DNA from: Providencia alcalifaciens
Lineage (GTDB): Bacteria; Pseudomonadota; Gammaproteobacteria; Enterobacterales; Enterobacteriaceae
NCBI RefSeq assembly: GCF_020271745.1
Contig: NZ_CP084296.1
Span: 1,550,001 to 1,614,000 of the forward strand
Direction: 5' to 3'
DNA length: 64,000 nucleotides
A program made the translations under genes and the position numbers. Positions 16,657-25,946 of the stretch are shown here, piece after piece; positions within the stretch are counted from its first letter, which is position 1, and each line of letters starts with the position of its first letter. Below the pieces are notes generated by a model. It had not been told where the DNA came from. It worked only from the letters and a program-made list of their open reading frames with translations, and made no database searches.

Positions 16657-18159
16657 TTATGCTGTCACAGCCACTTTCGTGTGCTCTGCAAGCCATTGTG
16701 CAATGCGCTGTTTCTCTGCGTCGTTCAGCCACATGCCCAATTTGGTACGACGCCAAATTGCATCGTCTAATTCTACAACCCACTCATTTTCGACCAAGTA
16801 GCGTAATTCGGCTTCATAGACGTTTGCACCGAACTCTTCACCTAAATCAGACAGTGAGTTTGCGCCCGCTAAAATCAATTTACTGTTGCTGCCATAAGTT
16901 CTTGCGTAACGCAGTGCTAAGCCTTCAGGGAGCCATGGGTAATGTTGTGTTAATACGCGTGCGTAACCATCGCGGTCGCAACCGTCGATGTCGCCACCCG
17001 GTAACTGACCATTTTTAGTCCAAGGCTCGCCAGCATGCGGATAGTATGCTGCTAATTTACCAACAGCTGCTTCAGCTAATTTACGGTAAGTCGTTAATTT
17101 ACCACCGAATACTGACAGTAATGGCGCTTTACCATCTTCATCGTGAACATCTAATGTATAGTCACGAGTGATAGCTTGCGGAGAGTCTGATTCGTCATCA
17201 CACAGAGGGCGAACACCAGAGTAATCCCACACAATATCTTGTTTAGTCAGCTGTTTTTTGAAGTGGTCGTTATACACTTTCAGCAGATAATTGACTTCAT
17301 TTTCGTCAATTTTCACATCTTTTGGATCCCCTTTGTACTCAACATCGGTAGTACCAATAATTGAGAATTCATCCATCCAAGGGATCACAAAGACAATTCG
17401 GTTATCTTCGTTTTGCAGAATATACGCTTGTGGTTCATCGTGAGCGCGTGGAACCACAATATGGCTGCCTTTGATCAGACGAATACCATAAGGGGATTTC
17501 AGTTTTAAGCCGTCATCGAAGAACTCTTTAACCCAAGGTCCTGTTGCGTTAACCAGACCTTTAGCTTTCCAAGTATGAGTTTCCCCAGTACGCAAATCTT
17601 GTGCTTCAACCACCCAAAGACCATTTTCACGGTATGCGCGAGTCACTTTTGTGCGAGTGCGAACTTCACCGTTTTTACGTACGACTTCTTGAGCGTTCAA
17701 TACCACTAAACGCGCATCATCAACCCAGCAATCTGAGTATTCGAAACCTTTGGTTAATTCTGGTTTTAACACAGAATTTTGGTTGAATTTTAAGCTCTTG
17801 CTGCTTGGCAAACTTACGCGCTTGCCTAAGTGATCGTACAGGAACAGACCGATACGGATCATCCAAGCCGGGCGTAAGTGAGGCTGATGAGGTAGACGGA
17901 AGCGCATTGGAAATGCGATGTGCGGAGCCAATCGTAATAAGACTTCACGCTCAGCAAGCGCTTCACTTACCAGTCTAAATTCATAATGTTCGAGGTAGCG
18001 TAAACCACCGTGGATCAGTTTCGAACTTGCAGATGAAGTTGCACTCGCTAAGTCTTGAGATTCAAGCAGCAGTACAGATAATCCACGCCCAGCAGCATCA
18101 GCTGCAATACCAGCGCCGTTAATTCCGCCGCCAATTACAATCAAGTCTTTCGTTTCCAT
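16657..18159 (-). CDS. glpD: Aerobic glycerol-3-phosphate dehydrogenase
   Basis: Membrane-associated FAD enzyme of 500 residues that oxidises sn-glycerol 3-phosphate to dihydroxyacetone phosphate and reduces ubiquinone. The N-terminal FAD-binding motif is VIGGGINGAGIAADAAGRG, followed by SSASSKLIHGGLRYLE typical of GlpD. Length equals that of the E. coli enzyme (501). AGGGGGA precedes the ATG. It has its own promoter region with GlpR-type half-sites and an FNR/CRP-like palindrome. It lies downstream of glpR in the same direction, whereas in E. coli glpD is divergent from glpEGR. Confidence 0.96.
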   Translation of the reverse strand: METKDLIVIGGGINGAGIAADAAGRGLSVLLLESQDLASATSSASSKLIHGGLRYLEHYEFRLVSEALAEREVLLRLAPHIAFPMRFRLPHQPHLRPAWMIRIGLFLYDHLGKRVSLPSSKSLKFNQNSVLKPELTKGFEYSDCWVDDARLVVLNAQEVVRKNGEVRTRTKVTRAYRENGLWVVEAQDLRTGETHTWKAKGLVNATGPWVKEFFDDGLKLKSPYGIRLIKGSHIVVPRAHDEPQAYILQNEDNRIVFVIPWMDEFSIIGTTDVEYKGDPKDVKIDENEVNYLLKVYNDHFKKQLTKQDIVWDYSGVRPLCDDESDSPQAITRDYTLDVHDEDGKAPLLSVFGGKLTTYRKLAEAAVGKLAAYYPHAGEPWTKNGQLPGGDIDGCDRDGYARVLTQHYPWLPEGLALRYARTYGSNSKLILAGANSLSDLGEEFGANVYEAELRYLVENEWVVELDDAIWRRTKLGMWLNDAEKQRIAQWLAEHTKVAVTA

Positions 18160-18171
18160 GCATCCCCCTGA

Positions 18172-18210
18172 GATGTTCGAACTATTTTCTATAATGTTCG
18201 TTTTCGCTCA
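18172..18210 (-). promoter_or_regulatory. Candidate GlpR operator half-sites upstream of glpD
   Basis: ATGTTCGAAC (from 18173) and ATGTTCGTTTTCGCTCAT (18193-18210) contain the TGTTCG core of GlpR operators. They lie 14-51 bp upstream of the glpD start, overlapping a plausible -10 (TATAGA on the minus strand, 18186-18191). Confidence 0.55.
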
Positions 18211-18211
18211 T

Positions 18212-18225
18212 TTGATTGTAATCAA
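18212..18225. promoter_or_regulatory. FNR-box palindrome upstream of glpD
   Basis: TTGAT-TGTA-ATCAA matches the FNR consensus TTGATnnnnATCAA exactly. It is also a weak CRP-like site. Its centre lies about 60 bp before the glpD start and roughly at -40 relative to the suggested -10. Confidence 0.5.
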
Positions 18226-18360
18226 ATTTTGTACGTCTGCCAACCTGTAATCCATAAAAATAACAAGCGCGTGATGCTAATAACATTTTGTGTATAAATT
18301 TAATCTGTTTAATAAATTTTCAATATGAAAAAGAGATGACAACAGAATGAAAAGAAAGGG

Positions 18361-18396
18361 AAAAAATAAGAATTGATGGTAGACAAGCTACCATCA
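18361..18396 (-). terminator. Terminator of the glpEGR unit
   Basis: TGATGGTAG (18374-18382) and CTACCATCA (18388-18396) form a 9-bp stem with a 5-nt loop. On the minus strand it is followed by ATTCTTATTTTTT. It separates glpEGR transcription from glpD. Confidence 0.75.
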
Positions 18397-18417
18397 TTGG
18401 GAAGTAAAAGCTGGAGG

Positions 18418-19176
18418 CTAGCAGAGCTCTAATTGAACGTTATGCTGTTCGATAACCTTTAGGATACTGGCTGGAGGTGCTTGGGTGGTAAACAACGTAT
18501 TGATTAGGTTCATATTGCCTAAATTCACCATCGCATTTCGACCAAATTTGGAGTGGTCGGTAACCAACATAACATGACGAGAGTTTTCAATAATCGCACG
18601 CTTGGTGCGGACTTCATGGTAATCAAACTCAAGCAATGAGCCGTCCATATCAATCCCGCTGATCCCCAGGATGCCGTAATCCAGCCTGAACTGAGAGATA
18701 AAGTCGAGAGTAGCTTCACCGACAATCCCGCCATCGCGAGAGCGAACTTCACCGCCAGCGAGGATCAAACGAAAATCCTCTTTTGCCATGAGCAAGGTTG
18801 CAACGTTCAGGTTGTTGGTCACTACGCGCAGGTTTTTATGATTAACTAATGCGTGAGCGACAGCCTCAGGGGTTGTGCCAATATCAATAAATAGGGTTGC
18901 ACCGTCGGGAATTTGGCTTGCCACACGTTGAGCAATACGCGCTTTTTCTTCAGACCACATGGTTTTACGGTCATTGTAGGCGGTATTGACGGAACTCGAA
19001 GGCAAGGCTGCGCCACCATGGTGTCGTAGGATTTTATTTTGTTCAGCAAGATCATTGAGGTCTCGGCGAATGGTTTGAGGGCTAACCTCAAACTGCTCGA
19101 CAAGCTCTTCAGTACTCACATATCCCTGAAGACGCACAAGTTCAACAATTGCATCATGTCTCTGGGTTTGTTTCAC
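18418..19176 (-). CDS. glpR: Glycerol-3-phosphate regulon repressor
   Basis: DeoR-family repressor of 252 residues, the same length as E. coli GlpR. The N-terminal HTH is YVSTEELVEQFEVSPQTIRR and DLNDLAEQNKILRHHGGA. The C-terminal sugar-phosphate sensor domain has GTTPEAVA and LILAGGEVR. It represses glp genes and is released by glycerol 3-phosphate. It is the last gene of glpE-glpG-glpR, 27 nt after glpG, and is followed by an intrinsic terminator. Candidate GlpR sites precede glpD but none is obvious before glpE. Confidence 0.95.
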   Translation of the reverse strand: MKQTQRHDAIVELVRLQGYVSTEELVEQFEVSPQTIRRDLNDLAEQNKILRHHGGAALPSSSVNTAYNDRKTMWSEEKARIAQRVASQIPDGATLFIDIGTTPEAVAHALVNHKNLRVVTNNLNVATLLMAKEDFRLILAGGEVRSRDGGIVGEATLDFISQFRLDYGILGISGIDMDGSLLEFDYHEVRTKRAIIENSRHVMLVTDHSKFGRNAMVNLGNMNLINTLFTTQAPPASILKVIEQHNVQLELC

Positions 19177-19203
19177 AGCATTAGCCTCTACTTATAAAAT
19201 GTT

Positions 19204-20049
19204 CTACTTGGAACCTTGGTATTTAAAACTGAGCCTATTATCCCATATTCCCATCAATAATCCGATAATTAACCCTGAAGTATGTGCGGCATTAGCAATG
19301 TCCATACCAAGCAGGTCAAAGTAACCGAAGAATAACCAGATAATCGAGAATACCATGAGCCCGCGAGGGATGCCGATACCGATTTCTGGGCGACGTTCGC
19401 CAGTGATCCAAACATAGCTAACCAGTGCATAAACGACGCCGGATAAACCGCCAAAATTGTTTTCACTAAATAGGGATTGACCCCAGTTACTGAATAATGC
19501 GGAGACTAATAAAATGGTAAACAGTTTTCCTGTGCCCATTTTTTTCTCAACTTGTCCGGCAAGGAACCACCAAAGCGCAAGGTTGAAACCGATGTGCGAA
19601 ATAGAAAAGTGAACGAACGCCGGACTTATCCAGCGCCATAATTCACTTTGTTGATCTCCAATAGGCCAACCGAGATAGTATAGAACGACCCGGGGATCTG
19701 TCAGGGTGACCCAAAGATAGACCGCGATAGACAGCAAAATAACGGCGATAGTTAATGGGCCTGATTGCTGTTTTAAATAACTGAATGTCAGATAATTTCG
19801 ATACTGAAATTGAGCATCTGTGCGACCCGTTTGCCAGCTGGCCTCGAGGTAACGGGGATCATTAGGGTTACGCAAAAAGGTTTCTAATTCTTGGCGTACT
19901 TGCTCTGCATACTGCTCATCGGCGAGCCAAAGTTCATAATGTTGTTGGTCGTTGGAAGGATGAAGTTGTAGTTGAATATTTTGTCCTGCCATATAATCGA
20001 CAAACGCTTGAGCCATCCGTGGGTTTTCAAAAGAGATAATGTGGATCAT
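19204..20049 (-). CDS. glpG: Rhomboid intramembrane serine protease
   Basis: Protein of 281 residues that cleaves membrane proteins inside the lipid bilayer. A small N-terminal cytoplasmic domain (about residues 1-70) is followed by six membrane helices. The catalytic Ser203 is in GGLSGVVYAL and the catalytic His256 in ANAAHTSGL, matching Ser201 and His254 of E. coli. The start is MIHIISFENPRMAQ at 20049, by homology; the frame is open for 33 more codons upstream but overlaps glpE. The gap from glpE is 16 nt. Confidence 0.94.
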   Translation of the reverse strand: MIHIISFENPRMAQAFVDYMAGQNIQLQLHPSNDQQHYELWLADEQYAEQVRQELETFLRNPNDPRYLEASWQTGRTDAQFQYRNYLTFSYLKQQSGPLTIAVILLSIAVYLWVTLTDPRVVLYYLGWPIGDQQSELWRWISPAFVHFSISHIGFNLALWWFLAGQVEKKMGTGKLFTILLVSALFSNWGQSLFSENNFGGLSGVVYALVSYVWITGERRPEIGIGIPRGLMVFSIIWLFFGYFDLLGMDIANAAHTSGLIIGLLMGIWDNRLSFKYQGSK

Positions 20050-20065
20050 AAATACGTTGTCTCGT

Positions 20066-20389
20066 TTAGAGCGCCGTAATGGCTTGAGGGTATTCCCGTG
20101 ACCATGCCTCAAATCCGCCATTAATGCTATATACAGATTCAAAACCAATATTAATTAAGTATTGTGCCGCGCCTTGGCTGCTGTGCCCGTGGTAGCACAT
20201 CACCATAATCGTTTGTTCGTAATCTGTTTTTTCGACAAACGAGTGAAGTGACTCATTGGTTAAGTGATAAGCACCTGTCGCGTGACCAGTACGAAAACTT
20301 TGGGGATCGCGAACATCGACAAGGATAGCCGTGCCATCTAACAAGTGCTGATAAGCTTGTTCGGGTGTTAGTGTCTCAAAATGGTCCAT
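20066..20389 (-). CDS. glpE: Thiosulfate sulfurtransferase
   Basis: Single-domain rhodanese of 107 residues that transfers sulfane sulfur from thiosulfate to acceptors such as cyanide or thioredoxin. The catalytic Cys65 is in [14 protein letters not shown], the same position as in E. coli GlpE (108 residues). VDVRDPQSF is the conserved N-terminal motif. The start is [13 protein letters not shown] at 20389; a longer frame of ten extra codons is not supported by homology. First gene of the glpEGR unit. Confidence 0.94.
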   Translation of the reverse strand: MDHFETLTPEQAYQHLLDGTAILVDVRDPQSFRTGHATGAYHLTNESLHSFVEKTDYEQTIMVMCYHGHSSQGAAQYLINIGFESVYSINGGFEAWSREYPQAITAL

Positions 20390-20423
20390 AAAATACCGAA
20401 AAATTAGGGGAAATGTCATGAAA

Positions 20424-20452
20424 GAGCATCCACAGGTGTGCTGAGGATGCTC
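20424..20452. terminator. Hairpin between nfuA and glpE
   Basis: GAGCATCC (20424-20431) pairs with GGATGCTC (20445-20452). There is no long T-run on the minus strand, so it is a weak terminator candidate for nfuA. Confidence 0.45.
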
Positions 20453-20488
20453 CGATAATCAGTAGAAAATGCGTGTGAGCAGAATCTA

Positions 20489-21067
20489 TTAGTAGAAAGA
20501 GTGCTCGCCGCGTTGGTGCTCAGTCAGGTCTTTAACACCTTTTAATTCACCTTCGAACATTTTCAGTAATTCTTTTTCGATACCTTCTTTCAGTGTCACA
20601 TCGACCATGGAACAACCGTTACAGCCGCCGCCGAATTGCAGGATAGCAAAACCATCTTCGGTGATTTCCATTAAGGAAACACGACCACCGTGGCTCGCTA
20701 ACTGCGGGTTAATTTGTGATTGTAAAACGTATTCAACACGCTCAATTAATGGCGCATCGTCAGACACTTTACGCATTTTTGCGTTCGGTGCTTTTAAGGT
20801 TAATTGAGAGCCTAATTGGTCAGTGACGAAATCAATCTCAGCATCTTCTAAGAATGGAGCGCTAATTTCATCAACATAAGCAGAGAGTTTTTCAAACTTC
20901 AGCTCTTTATCAGTGGCTTCTACGGCACCAGGAGGGCAATAAGAAACACCACACTCAGCGGTTGGTGTGCCTGGGTTAATGACAAATACTCGAATTTGGG
21001 TTCCTGACTCTTGGCTTTCCAATAGCTTGGAGAAGTGAGTCTGTGCTGCTTCTGTAATATTAATCAT
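20489..21067 (-). CDS. nfuA: Fe-S cluster carrier NfuA
   Basis: Protein of 192 residues that delivers 4Fe-4S clusters to apo-enzymes, important in oxidative stress and iron shortage. The N-terminal degenerate A-type domain (about residues 1-100) lacks the usual three Cys set. The C-terminal Nfu domain carries the cluster-binding CxxC at Cys149 and Cys152 ([10 protein letters not shown]), identical in number to E. coli NfuA. It lies between glpE and gntX on the same strand, with a hairpin after it. The bioH-gntX-nfuA order is as in E. coli. Confidence 0.95.
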   Translation of the reverse strand: MINITEAAQTHFSKLLESQESGTQIRVFVINPGTPTAECGVSYCPPGAVEATDKELKFEKLSAYVDEISAPFLEDAEIDFVTDQLGSQLTLKAPNAKMRKVSDDAPLIERVEYVLQSQINPQLASHGGRVSLMEITEDGFAILQFGGGCNGCSMVDVTLKEGIEKELLKMFEGELKGVKDLTEHQRGEHSFY

Positions 21068-21130
21068 AATCTCTTGCTCAATAATAGTTGACTGCTTTAG
21101 TTGGTTATAATACGCCCATTTACACCCATC

Positions 21131-21814
21131 CTACAAGGTGCGACAGAGTGACCACGCGTCAACAGTATGCGCTCCCGCACAAATCAACAATTGAGCGGCT
21201 GCATGCATGGTTGAGCCAGTTGTAATCACATCATCAATAATAGCTATGTGTAGACCTGAAACCGAAGTTTCAAGGGTAAATGCCTCTTTTAGGTTATTGC
21301 GGCGCTGTTTACGTGTTAATGAAACTTGTGCCAGTGTATCACGAGAGCGCAATAATGAATTTTGCGAATAGGCAATATTTAACCAGGTGGTCAAATTACC
21401 ACCAATTAATGCCATGTGATCAAACCCTCTACGCCAACATCGCCGAGGATGAGGGGGAATGGTTATCAGTAAGTCGGGTTTTTTCCATTGCTGTTGGCGA
21501 TATCCATTCAACCAATAAAGTAAAAATACTCGCGTCAGAGGGATGGCAAGCTGGGGTTGATAACGAAATTTATATTGATGGATAAGCTGGCGTAAAGGTG
21601 CTCGATACGGGGTTACGGTAATGAGCTTCTGCCAAGGTGGTGGCCGAACAAGGCAGCGTCCGCAAGGCAATTGGTGATATTCACACGGGAGAGCGCATTG
21701 CGGACAGACCTTTGGCATTGGCGGTAAGTTTTTGATACAGAAACTACATATTCCTTGTTGGGGAATTTTTAATAACTGCCGGCATAGCCAACAGACCCCT
21801 TCCATTGCTAGCAT
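21131..21814 (-). CDS. gntX: GntX/ComF family amidophosphoribosyltransferase-like protein
   Basis: Protein of 227 residues. An N-terminal zinc-ribbon-like region has two CxxC pairs (CWLCRQ, CSFC, CPQC). The C-terminal PRTase-like domain has the signature IDDVITTGSTMHAAAQ. E. coli GntX (YhgH) is required for use of DNA as a nutrient; its enzymatic activity is not established. It starts MLAMEGVCWLCR, in line with E. coli. It is divergent from bioH with a 56-bp spacer. Confidence 0.9.
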   Translation of the reverse strand: MLAMEGVCWLCRQLLKIPQQGICSFCIKNLPPMPKVCPQCALPCEYHQLPCGRCLVRPPPWQKLITVTPYRAPLRQLIHQYKFRYQPQLAIPLTRVFLLYWLNGYRQQQWKKPDLLITIPPHPRRCWRRGFDHMALIGGNLTTWLNIAYSQNSLLRSRDTLAQVSLTRKQRRNNLKEAFTLETSVSGLHIAIIDDVITTGSTMHAAAQLLICAGAHTVDAWSLCRTL

Positions 21815-21870
21815 AGGCGAGTCCTAGATTGAAAAATCAGAATGAAAATAACATTGAAGAGAGTGTAATC

Positions 21871-22644
21871 ATGGCGACGTTATATTGGCAGACAGTGGGT
21901 GAAGGAAAACAAGATATTGTGTTACTGCACGGATGGGGATTGAACGCCGAAGTCTGGCAAACAATTATTCCTCGACTGGCTTCGCAATTTCGCATCCATT
22001 TAGTTGATTTACCGGGTTATGGGCGTAGTCACGATTTCACTCCGATGACCATTCAATCAATGGCTAATGTTGTGTGGGAGCAAGCGCCTAAAAATGCAAT
22101 TTGGTTAGGATGGTCTTTAGGTGGGCTAGTGGCAAGCCGCATAGCGCTCGATCACCCGAATGAGGTAAAAGCCTTAATCACCGTGGCATCCTCCCCTTGC
22201 TTTGGCGCACATGATGAGTGGCAAGGGATCAAGCCTGAAGTCTTACTTAATTTTGAACAGATGCTGGCTGAAAATTTCCAGCGTACCGTCGAGCGTTTTT
22301 TGGCACTGCAAACATTGGGAACTGAAAGTGCTCGTGATGATGCGCGGACATTAAAATCCGTGATATTGGCGTTGCCAATGCCATCAGTTGACGCCTTGAA
22401 TATGGGGCTGGAATCTTTACGTACTGAAGATTTACGTGAGGAACTCACCGAGTTACAGGTTCCTTTCTTACGTATTTATGGTTATTTAGACGGCTTGGTC
22501 CCGCGTAAAATTGTCGGTAAATTAGACGAGTTGTATCCCAATTCATTATCCGTTGTGATGCGAAATAGCGCTCATGCGCCGTTTATTTCTCATCCCGATG
22601 AGTTTTGTGAAACATTGATTCAGTTTGCGAAGTCATTGCGCTAA
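21871..22644 (+). CDS. bioH: Pimeloyl-ACP methyl ester esterase
   Basis: Alpha/beta-hydrolase of 257 residues that frees pimeloyl-ACP from its methyl ester to end the BioC-BioH pimelate pathway of biotin synthesis. The oxyanion region is [12 protein letters not shown], the nucleophile Ser82 lies in GWSLGG (Ser82 in E. coli), and the catalytic His is in [11 protein letters not shown]. The start is ATG 21871 ([10 protein letters not shown]) with GAAGAG upstream; a TTG fourteen codons earlier is not needed. No other bio gene is nearby, as in E. coli. Confidence 0.95.
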   Translation: MATLYWQTVGEGKQDIVLLHGWGLNAEVWQTIIPRLASQFRIHLVDLPGYGRSHDFTPMTIQSMANVVWEQAPKNAIWLGWSLGGLVASRIALDHPNEVKALITVASSPCFGAHDEWQGIKPEVLLNFEQMLAENFQRTVERFLALQTLGTESARDDARTLKSVILALPMPSVDALNMGLESLRTEDLREELTELQVPFLRIYGYLDGLVPRKIVGKLDELYPNSLSVVMRNSAHAPFISHPDEFCETLIQFAKSLR

Positions 22645-22683
22645 ATCGGTGCATTAGACACTGATTCGCTGAGATGAAAACCA

Positions 22684-22917
22684 CTATTTAATCTTATACA
22701 CAAAATGTGAGCAAGCGCTGCTTTCGGGGCACCCCTTACAACTGGTACCCGTAAGGCAAGCGCTCACATCGACTTTTTCAATTTTCCCCATGCTGACTAG
22801 CTTTTCAGCCATCGCATTCACCAGTGCAGCAGGGGCGTTTAGTTGAGAACTCAGAAGCGCAATGTCAGCTTGCCCATATAATGCAATCAAATCTCGGACT
22901 TGCAGCAAGCTGGCCAT
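22684..22917 (-). CDS. feoC: FeoC, ferrous iron transport regulator/stabiliser
   Basis: Small winged-helix protein of 77 residues. The N-terminal wHTH (residues 1-50) is followed by four Cys in the wing (CLTGTSCKGCPESSAC), which can bind an Fe-S cluster. FeoC binds FeoB and shields it from proteolysis by FtsH. Third gene of feoABC, 10 nt after feoB. Confidence 0.93.
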   Translation of the reverse strand: MASLLQVRDLIALYGQADIALLSSQLNAPAALVNAMAEKLVSMGKIEKVDVSACLTGTSCKGCPESSACSHFVYKIK

Positions 22918-22927
22918 CGTATTTTCC

Positions 22928-25246
22928 TTAGTGGCAACTGTTGTTAGAACAACCAGAGCACTGTTGTGCTGTTTTGGATTTAATATTGAACGTCACACGG
23001 CTGCGCATACGACGTAGAACGGTGATGAGTACAATATTAAACAACAGCACAGCACCAATGGTGATCAAGCTGCTTTGTGGATGTTCGCTAAATGTGGCTG
23101 TTTGATAGAACAGCGCTGCGAGGCTATAAGCCACGTTTAATCCCCACAGAATAGAGAATGTCATCCAGCTTTTGTTGGTTTCACGGGCGATTGCTCCCAT
23201 TACTGATACACAAGGCACATACAGCAGCACAAAGATTAAGTAACTATAAGCGGCGATATCTGAACCAAATTTCGCCGCCATGGTACCCATGGAGCCGGTC
23301 GCCATCTCGGCATCACCCATACTCGCTTCGATTGGGTTAGATAATGCACTGATAGAGAATGTCTCTTTTAAGCTATCCCATGTATCTGTGACTGCCGCGC
23401 CTAACTCATCGAGTAGGTCAAAAGATTCGGCATCGAAAGGTTCGTTGGTGATCGCCTCGGCGGTGTACAGGGTATTTAATGTCCCAACCACCACTTCTTT
23501 GGCCATCGCACCAGTGATCAAACCGACCGTCGCTTGCCAGTTATCGTTGTGTACACCGATAGGCTGTAATACTGGGGTGATCACTTTACTGACGGAAGCC
23601 AGCGCTGAGTCATTGATGTTATCCACAGGTTTACCGGATAACGAAAAGCTGTTTAGCGCGCCGATAAAAATACTCGCCACCACAATCACTTTACCCGCAC
23701 GGATCACAAAGCCTTTTAAACGCTGCCAAGTTTGGATGAGCAATGTTTTTGCATGAGGTACATGGTAGACCGGCAGTTCCATCACAAACGGGGAAGCTTC
23801 ACCACGCATCAAGGTATGTTTCAGTAGCAAGCCTGTTAGAATTGCCACGGCAATACCGAGAATGTAGAGAGAGAACACGACGCTTGCGCCGTTCTTACCA
23901 AAGAACGCTGCTGCGAATACTGCGAAGATGGCTAAGCGAGCGCCGCAGGACATAAACGGCGCCATAAGCACGGTGATCAAGCGTTCACGCGGTGCATCTA
24001 AGGTGCGTGCGCCCATGATGGAAGGTACGTTACAACCGAAGCCGACAATCAAAGGAACAAAAGATTTACCTGGTAAACCAAGAGCTTGCATCAGTCTATC
24101 CATCACGAAAGCCGCTCGAGCCATATAGCCTGAGTCTTCCAGGATAGATAAAAACAGGTACATCATACCGATTTGTGGCACCAGTGGCAGAACCGTATTG
24201 ATACCACCGCCAACACCTTGGGCAAGGAAAATGGTCAACCAATCAGGGAAGTTTGCTGTTGCTCCAATCCATTGAATACCATGAATAAAGATAGCCTCAG
24301 ATGCCCCTTCAAAGAACGGTTGCAAAGCACCACCGATATTGATAGCAAGGACGAACATCAGATACATCACGAACAAGAAAATTGGCACGCCCAGCCAGCG
24401 GTTTAAGATATATTTATCCAGCGCTTGAGTGAGTTTATTTGGCTCAGCGGCACTGTTATTAATCGCGGTGTTACAAATTGAAGCTATGGATTGATAGCGA
24501 GCGTCCGCAATGAGTAACTCAGGTTCTTCTTGTAAGGCCTCTTTGAGTTTAATGCGGGTTTCAGCAAGAACTTGTTCAGAGATATCAGCCCGTTGGCGGC
24601 TATAAATATCGCCTTCTAAAATCTGGAGAGCTAACCAGCGGCGCTGCTGCTGACTAAATTGCTGAGCAGAAATTTGCTCTGAAAGCATATCCACGGTTTG
24701 TAACAGTTGTGGCGGATATTGCACAAGGGCTTGTTGGCTGTTTTGAGGATGGCTATCAATCGCTTGTTTGAGCTGTTCAAGGCCTGTTGCACGGGTAGAG
24801 ACCATTGGAATAACAGGGCAACCGAGCTGCTTTTCGAGCTGTTTAACATCGATATCGATATGTTGGCTTTTGGCAATATCCAACATGTTCAGTGCGACGA
24901 TACAGGGAACACCTAGCTCAACAAGCTGCAATGTCAGATATAAATTGCGCTCGAGGTTTGAGGCATCCACCACGTTGATCAACATGTCGGCTTCGCCACT
25001 TAAAATAAAGTAGCAGGCGATTTGCTCATCGAGGGAGGTTTGCTCTGAGATAGTTGTAAGGGAATAAGTACCTGGTAAATCAACAAGTTCAATCTTGTGT
25101 TCAGGTGTGTGGAAGCGTCCAACTTTACGTTCGACGGTCACTCCTGCCCAGTTACCGACGCGCTGACGTGACCCTGTTAACTGGTTAAACAAGGTTGTTT
25201 TACCTGCGTTAGGGTTGCCAATAAGGCCGATAGTTAATGGTTTCAT
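22928..25246 (-). CDS. feoB: Ferrous iron permease FeoB
   Basis: Polytopic inner-membrane protein of 772 residues that imports Fe2+. The N-terminal G-protein domain has G1 GNPNAGKTTLFNQLTG, G3 DLPGTYS and G4 NMLD. The membrane region has two Gate-type repeats with conserved Cys (GFGCNVPSIMGARTL and LLYVPCVSVMGAIA). The C-terminus has a small Cys-rich tail (CSGCSNNSC). Length matches E. coli FeoB (773). Middle gene of feoABC. Confidence 0.96.
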   Translation of the reverse strand: MKPLTIGLIGNPNAGKTTLFNQLTGSRQRVGNWAGVTVERKVGRFHTPEHKIELVDLPGTYSLTTISEQTSLDEQIACYFILSGEADMLINVVDASNLERNLYLTLQLVELGVPCIVALNMLDIAKSQHIDIDVKQLEKQLGCPVIPMVSTRATGLEQLKQAIDSHPQNSQQALVQYPPQLLQTVDMLSEQISAQQFSQQQRRWLALQILEGDIYSRQRADISEQVLAETRIKLKEALQEEPELLIADARYQSIASICNTAINNSAAEPNKLTQALDKYILNRWLGVPIFLFVMYLMFVLAINIGGALQPFFEGASEAIFIHGIQWIGATANFPDWLTIFLAQGVGGGINTVLPLVPQIGMMYLFLSILEDSGYMARAAFVMDRLMQALGLPGKSFVPLIVGFGCNVPSIMGARTLDAPRERLITVLMAPFMSCGARLAIFAVFAAAFFGKNGASVVFSLYILGIAVAILTGLLLKHTLMRGEASPFVMELPVYHVPHAKTLLIQTWQRLKGFVIRAGKVIVVASIFIGALNSFSLSGKPVDNINDSALASVSKVITPVLQPIGVHNDNWQATVGLITGAMAKEVVVGTLNTLYTAEAITNEPFDAESFDLLDELGAAVTDTWDSLKETFSISALSNPIEASMGDAEMATGSMGTMAAKFGSDIAAYSYLIFVLLYVPCVSVMGAIARETNKSWMTFSILWGLNVAYSLAALFYQTATFSEHPQSSLITIGAVLLFNIVLITVLRRMRSRVTFNIKSKTAQQCSGCSNNSCH

Positions 25247-25300
25247 AGTGTATGCCAGTCGTGAAAATGAAAATATTTATTGGAATTAATCCAAAAATAA

Positions 25301-25531
25301 TTAGTTCGCTTGTGCTTCATCTAAGTGAATGAGAGCTAAATCTTTTTTACGTAATACTAAGCTGACGCGATGGGTTTCAATTTGCACGGGATCACCAAAC
25401 GGCGCTACGCGGACAACTTTGAACACTGAGCCTGGAAGCAGACCAAGGGAAAGCAGTTTTTGGCGATAGGCCGGACTTATCTCTGGTGAAAAGCCAAGTA
25501 TTTTATAACTGCATTGAGGAAGTATGGACAT
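25301..25531 (-). CDS. feoA: Ferrous iron transport protein FeoA
   Basis: SH3-like cytoplasmic protein of 76 residues needed for FeoB function. Conserved stretches are [17 protein letters not shown] and RRKDLALI-type ([11 protein letters not shown]). I start it at ATG 25531 (MSILPQCSY), since GGAAGG lies just upstream and E. coli FeoA is 75 residues. An ATG four codons earlier would overlap that ribosome site. First gene of feoABC, behind two Fur boxes and an FNR box. Confidence 0.94.
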   Translation of the reverse strand: MSILPQCSYKILGFSPEISPAYRQKLLSLGLLPGSVFKVVRVAPFGDPVQIETHRVSLVLRKKDLALIHLDEAQAN

Positions 25532-25616
25532 AGTACCTTCCAATTATGGTTGATTCTGTTGATTTAACATGAAAATCACGATGTTAAATTACAGAGAGTA
25601 TTATTAAGAATAATAT

Positions 25617-25631
25617 TGATAATTATTATTA
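25617..25631. promoter_or_regulatory. Fur box upstream of feoA (proximal)
   Basis: TGATAAT-T-ATTATTA matches the 7-1-7 Fur consensus TGATAATnATTATCA in 13 of 14 defined positions, about 86-100 bp before feoA. Confidence 0.65.
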
Positions 25632-25689
25632 TAAAGTGGTTATCTTTAAAAGAAATAGTGTGGAAGATAAAATTAAATCTAATTAACAA

Positions 25690-25704
25690 TGAGAATCATA
25701 ATCA
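25690..25704. promoter_or_regulatory. Fur box upstream of feoA (distal)
   Basis: TGAGAAT-C-ATAATCA matches the Fur 7-1-7 consensus in 12 of 14 positions. It lies between the proximal Fur box and the FNR box. Confidence 0.6.
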
Positions 25705-25746
25705 TCTACCAAGGTTATATTTAGCCTCTTTTTCGGGCAATATTAA

Positions 25747-25760
25747 ATGATATGGATCAA
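25747..25760. promoter_or_regulatory. FNR box upstream of feoA
   Basis: ATGAT-ATGG-ATCAA matches the FNR consensus TTGATnnnnATCAA in 9 of 10 positions. Anaerobic FNR activation and Fur repression of feo are established in E. coli. The next 240 bp, up to the tex gene end, are AT-rich and show no gene. Confidence 0.6.
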
Positions 25761-25946
25761 AAAGGGATTTAGTTGGCTGAGTTTCTTAAAACTAAAAGGC
25801 AGATGTTAGTATTGTTAATTAATATAATTAAATAAGACAAAATGCAGATAATAAATTGAATTGATTATTTAATTTATTTTTTAGAGAAAAAATGGAAATA
25901 AGTTTAAATGAAGTACTGAGTGATGACTGAATGTATATTTAATTGT

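Noticed and set aside
16602-17018. 138-codon plus-strand frame opposite glpD
   Set aside because: Antisense shadow of a highly conserved gene; low-quality composition and no start signal.
23280-23756. 158-codon plus-strand frame opposite feoB
   Set aside because: Antisense to the conserved membrane domain of feoB; no independent support.
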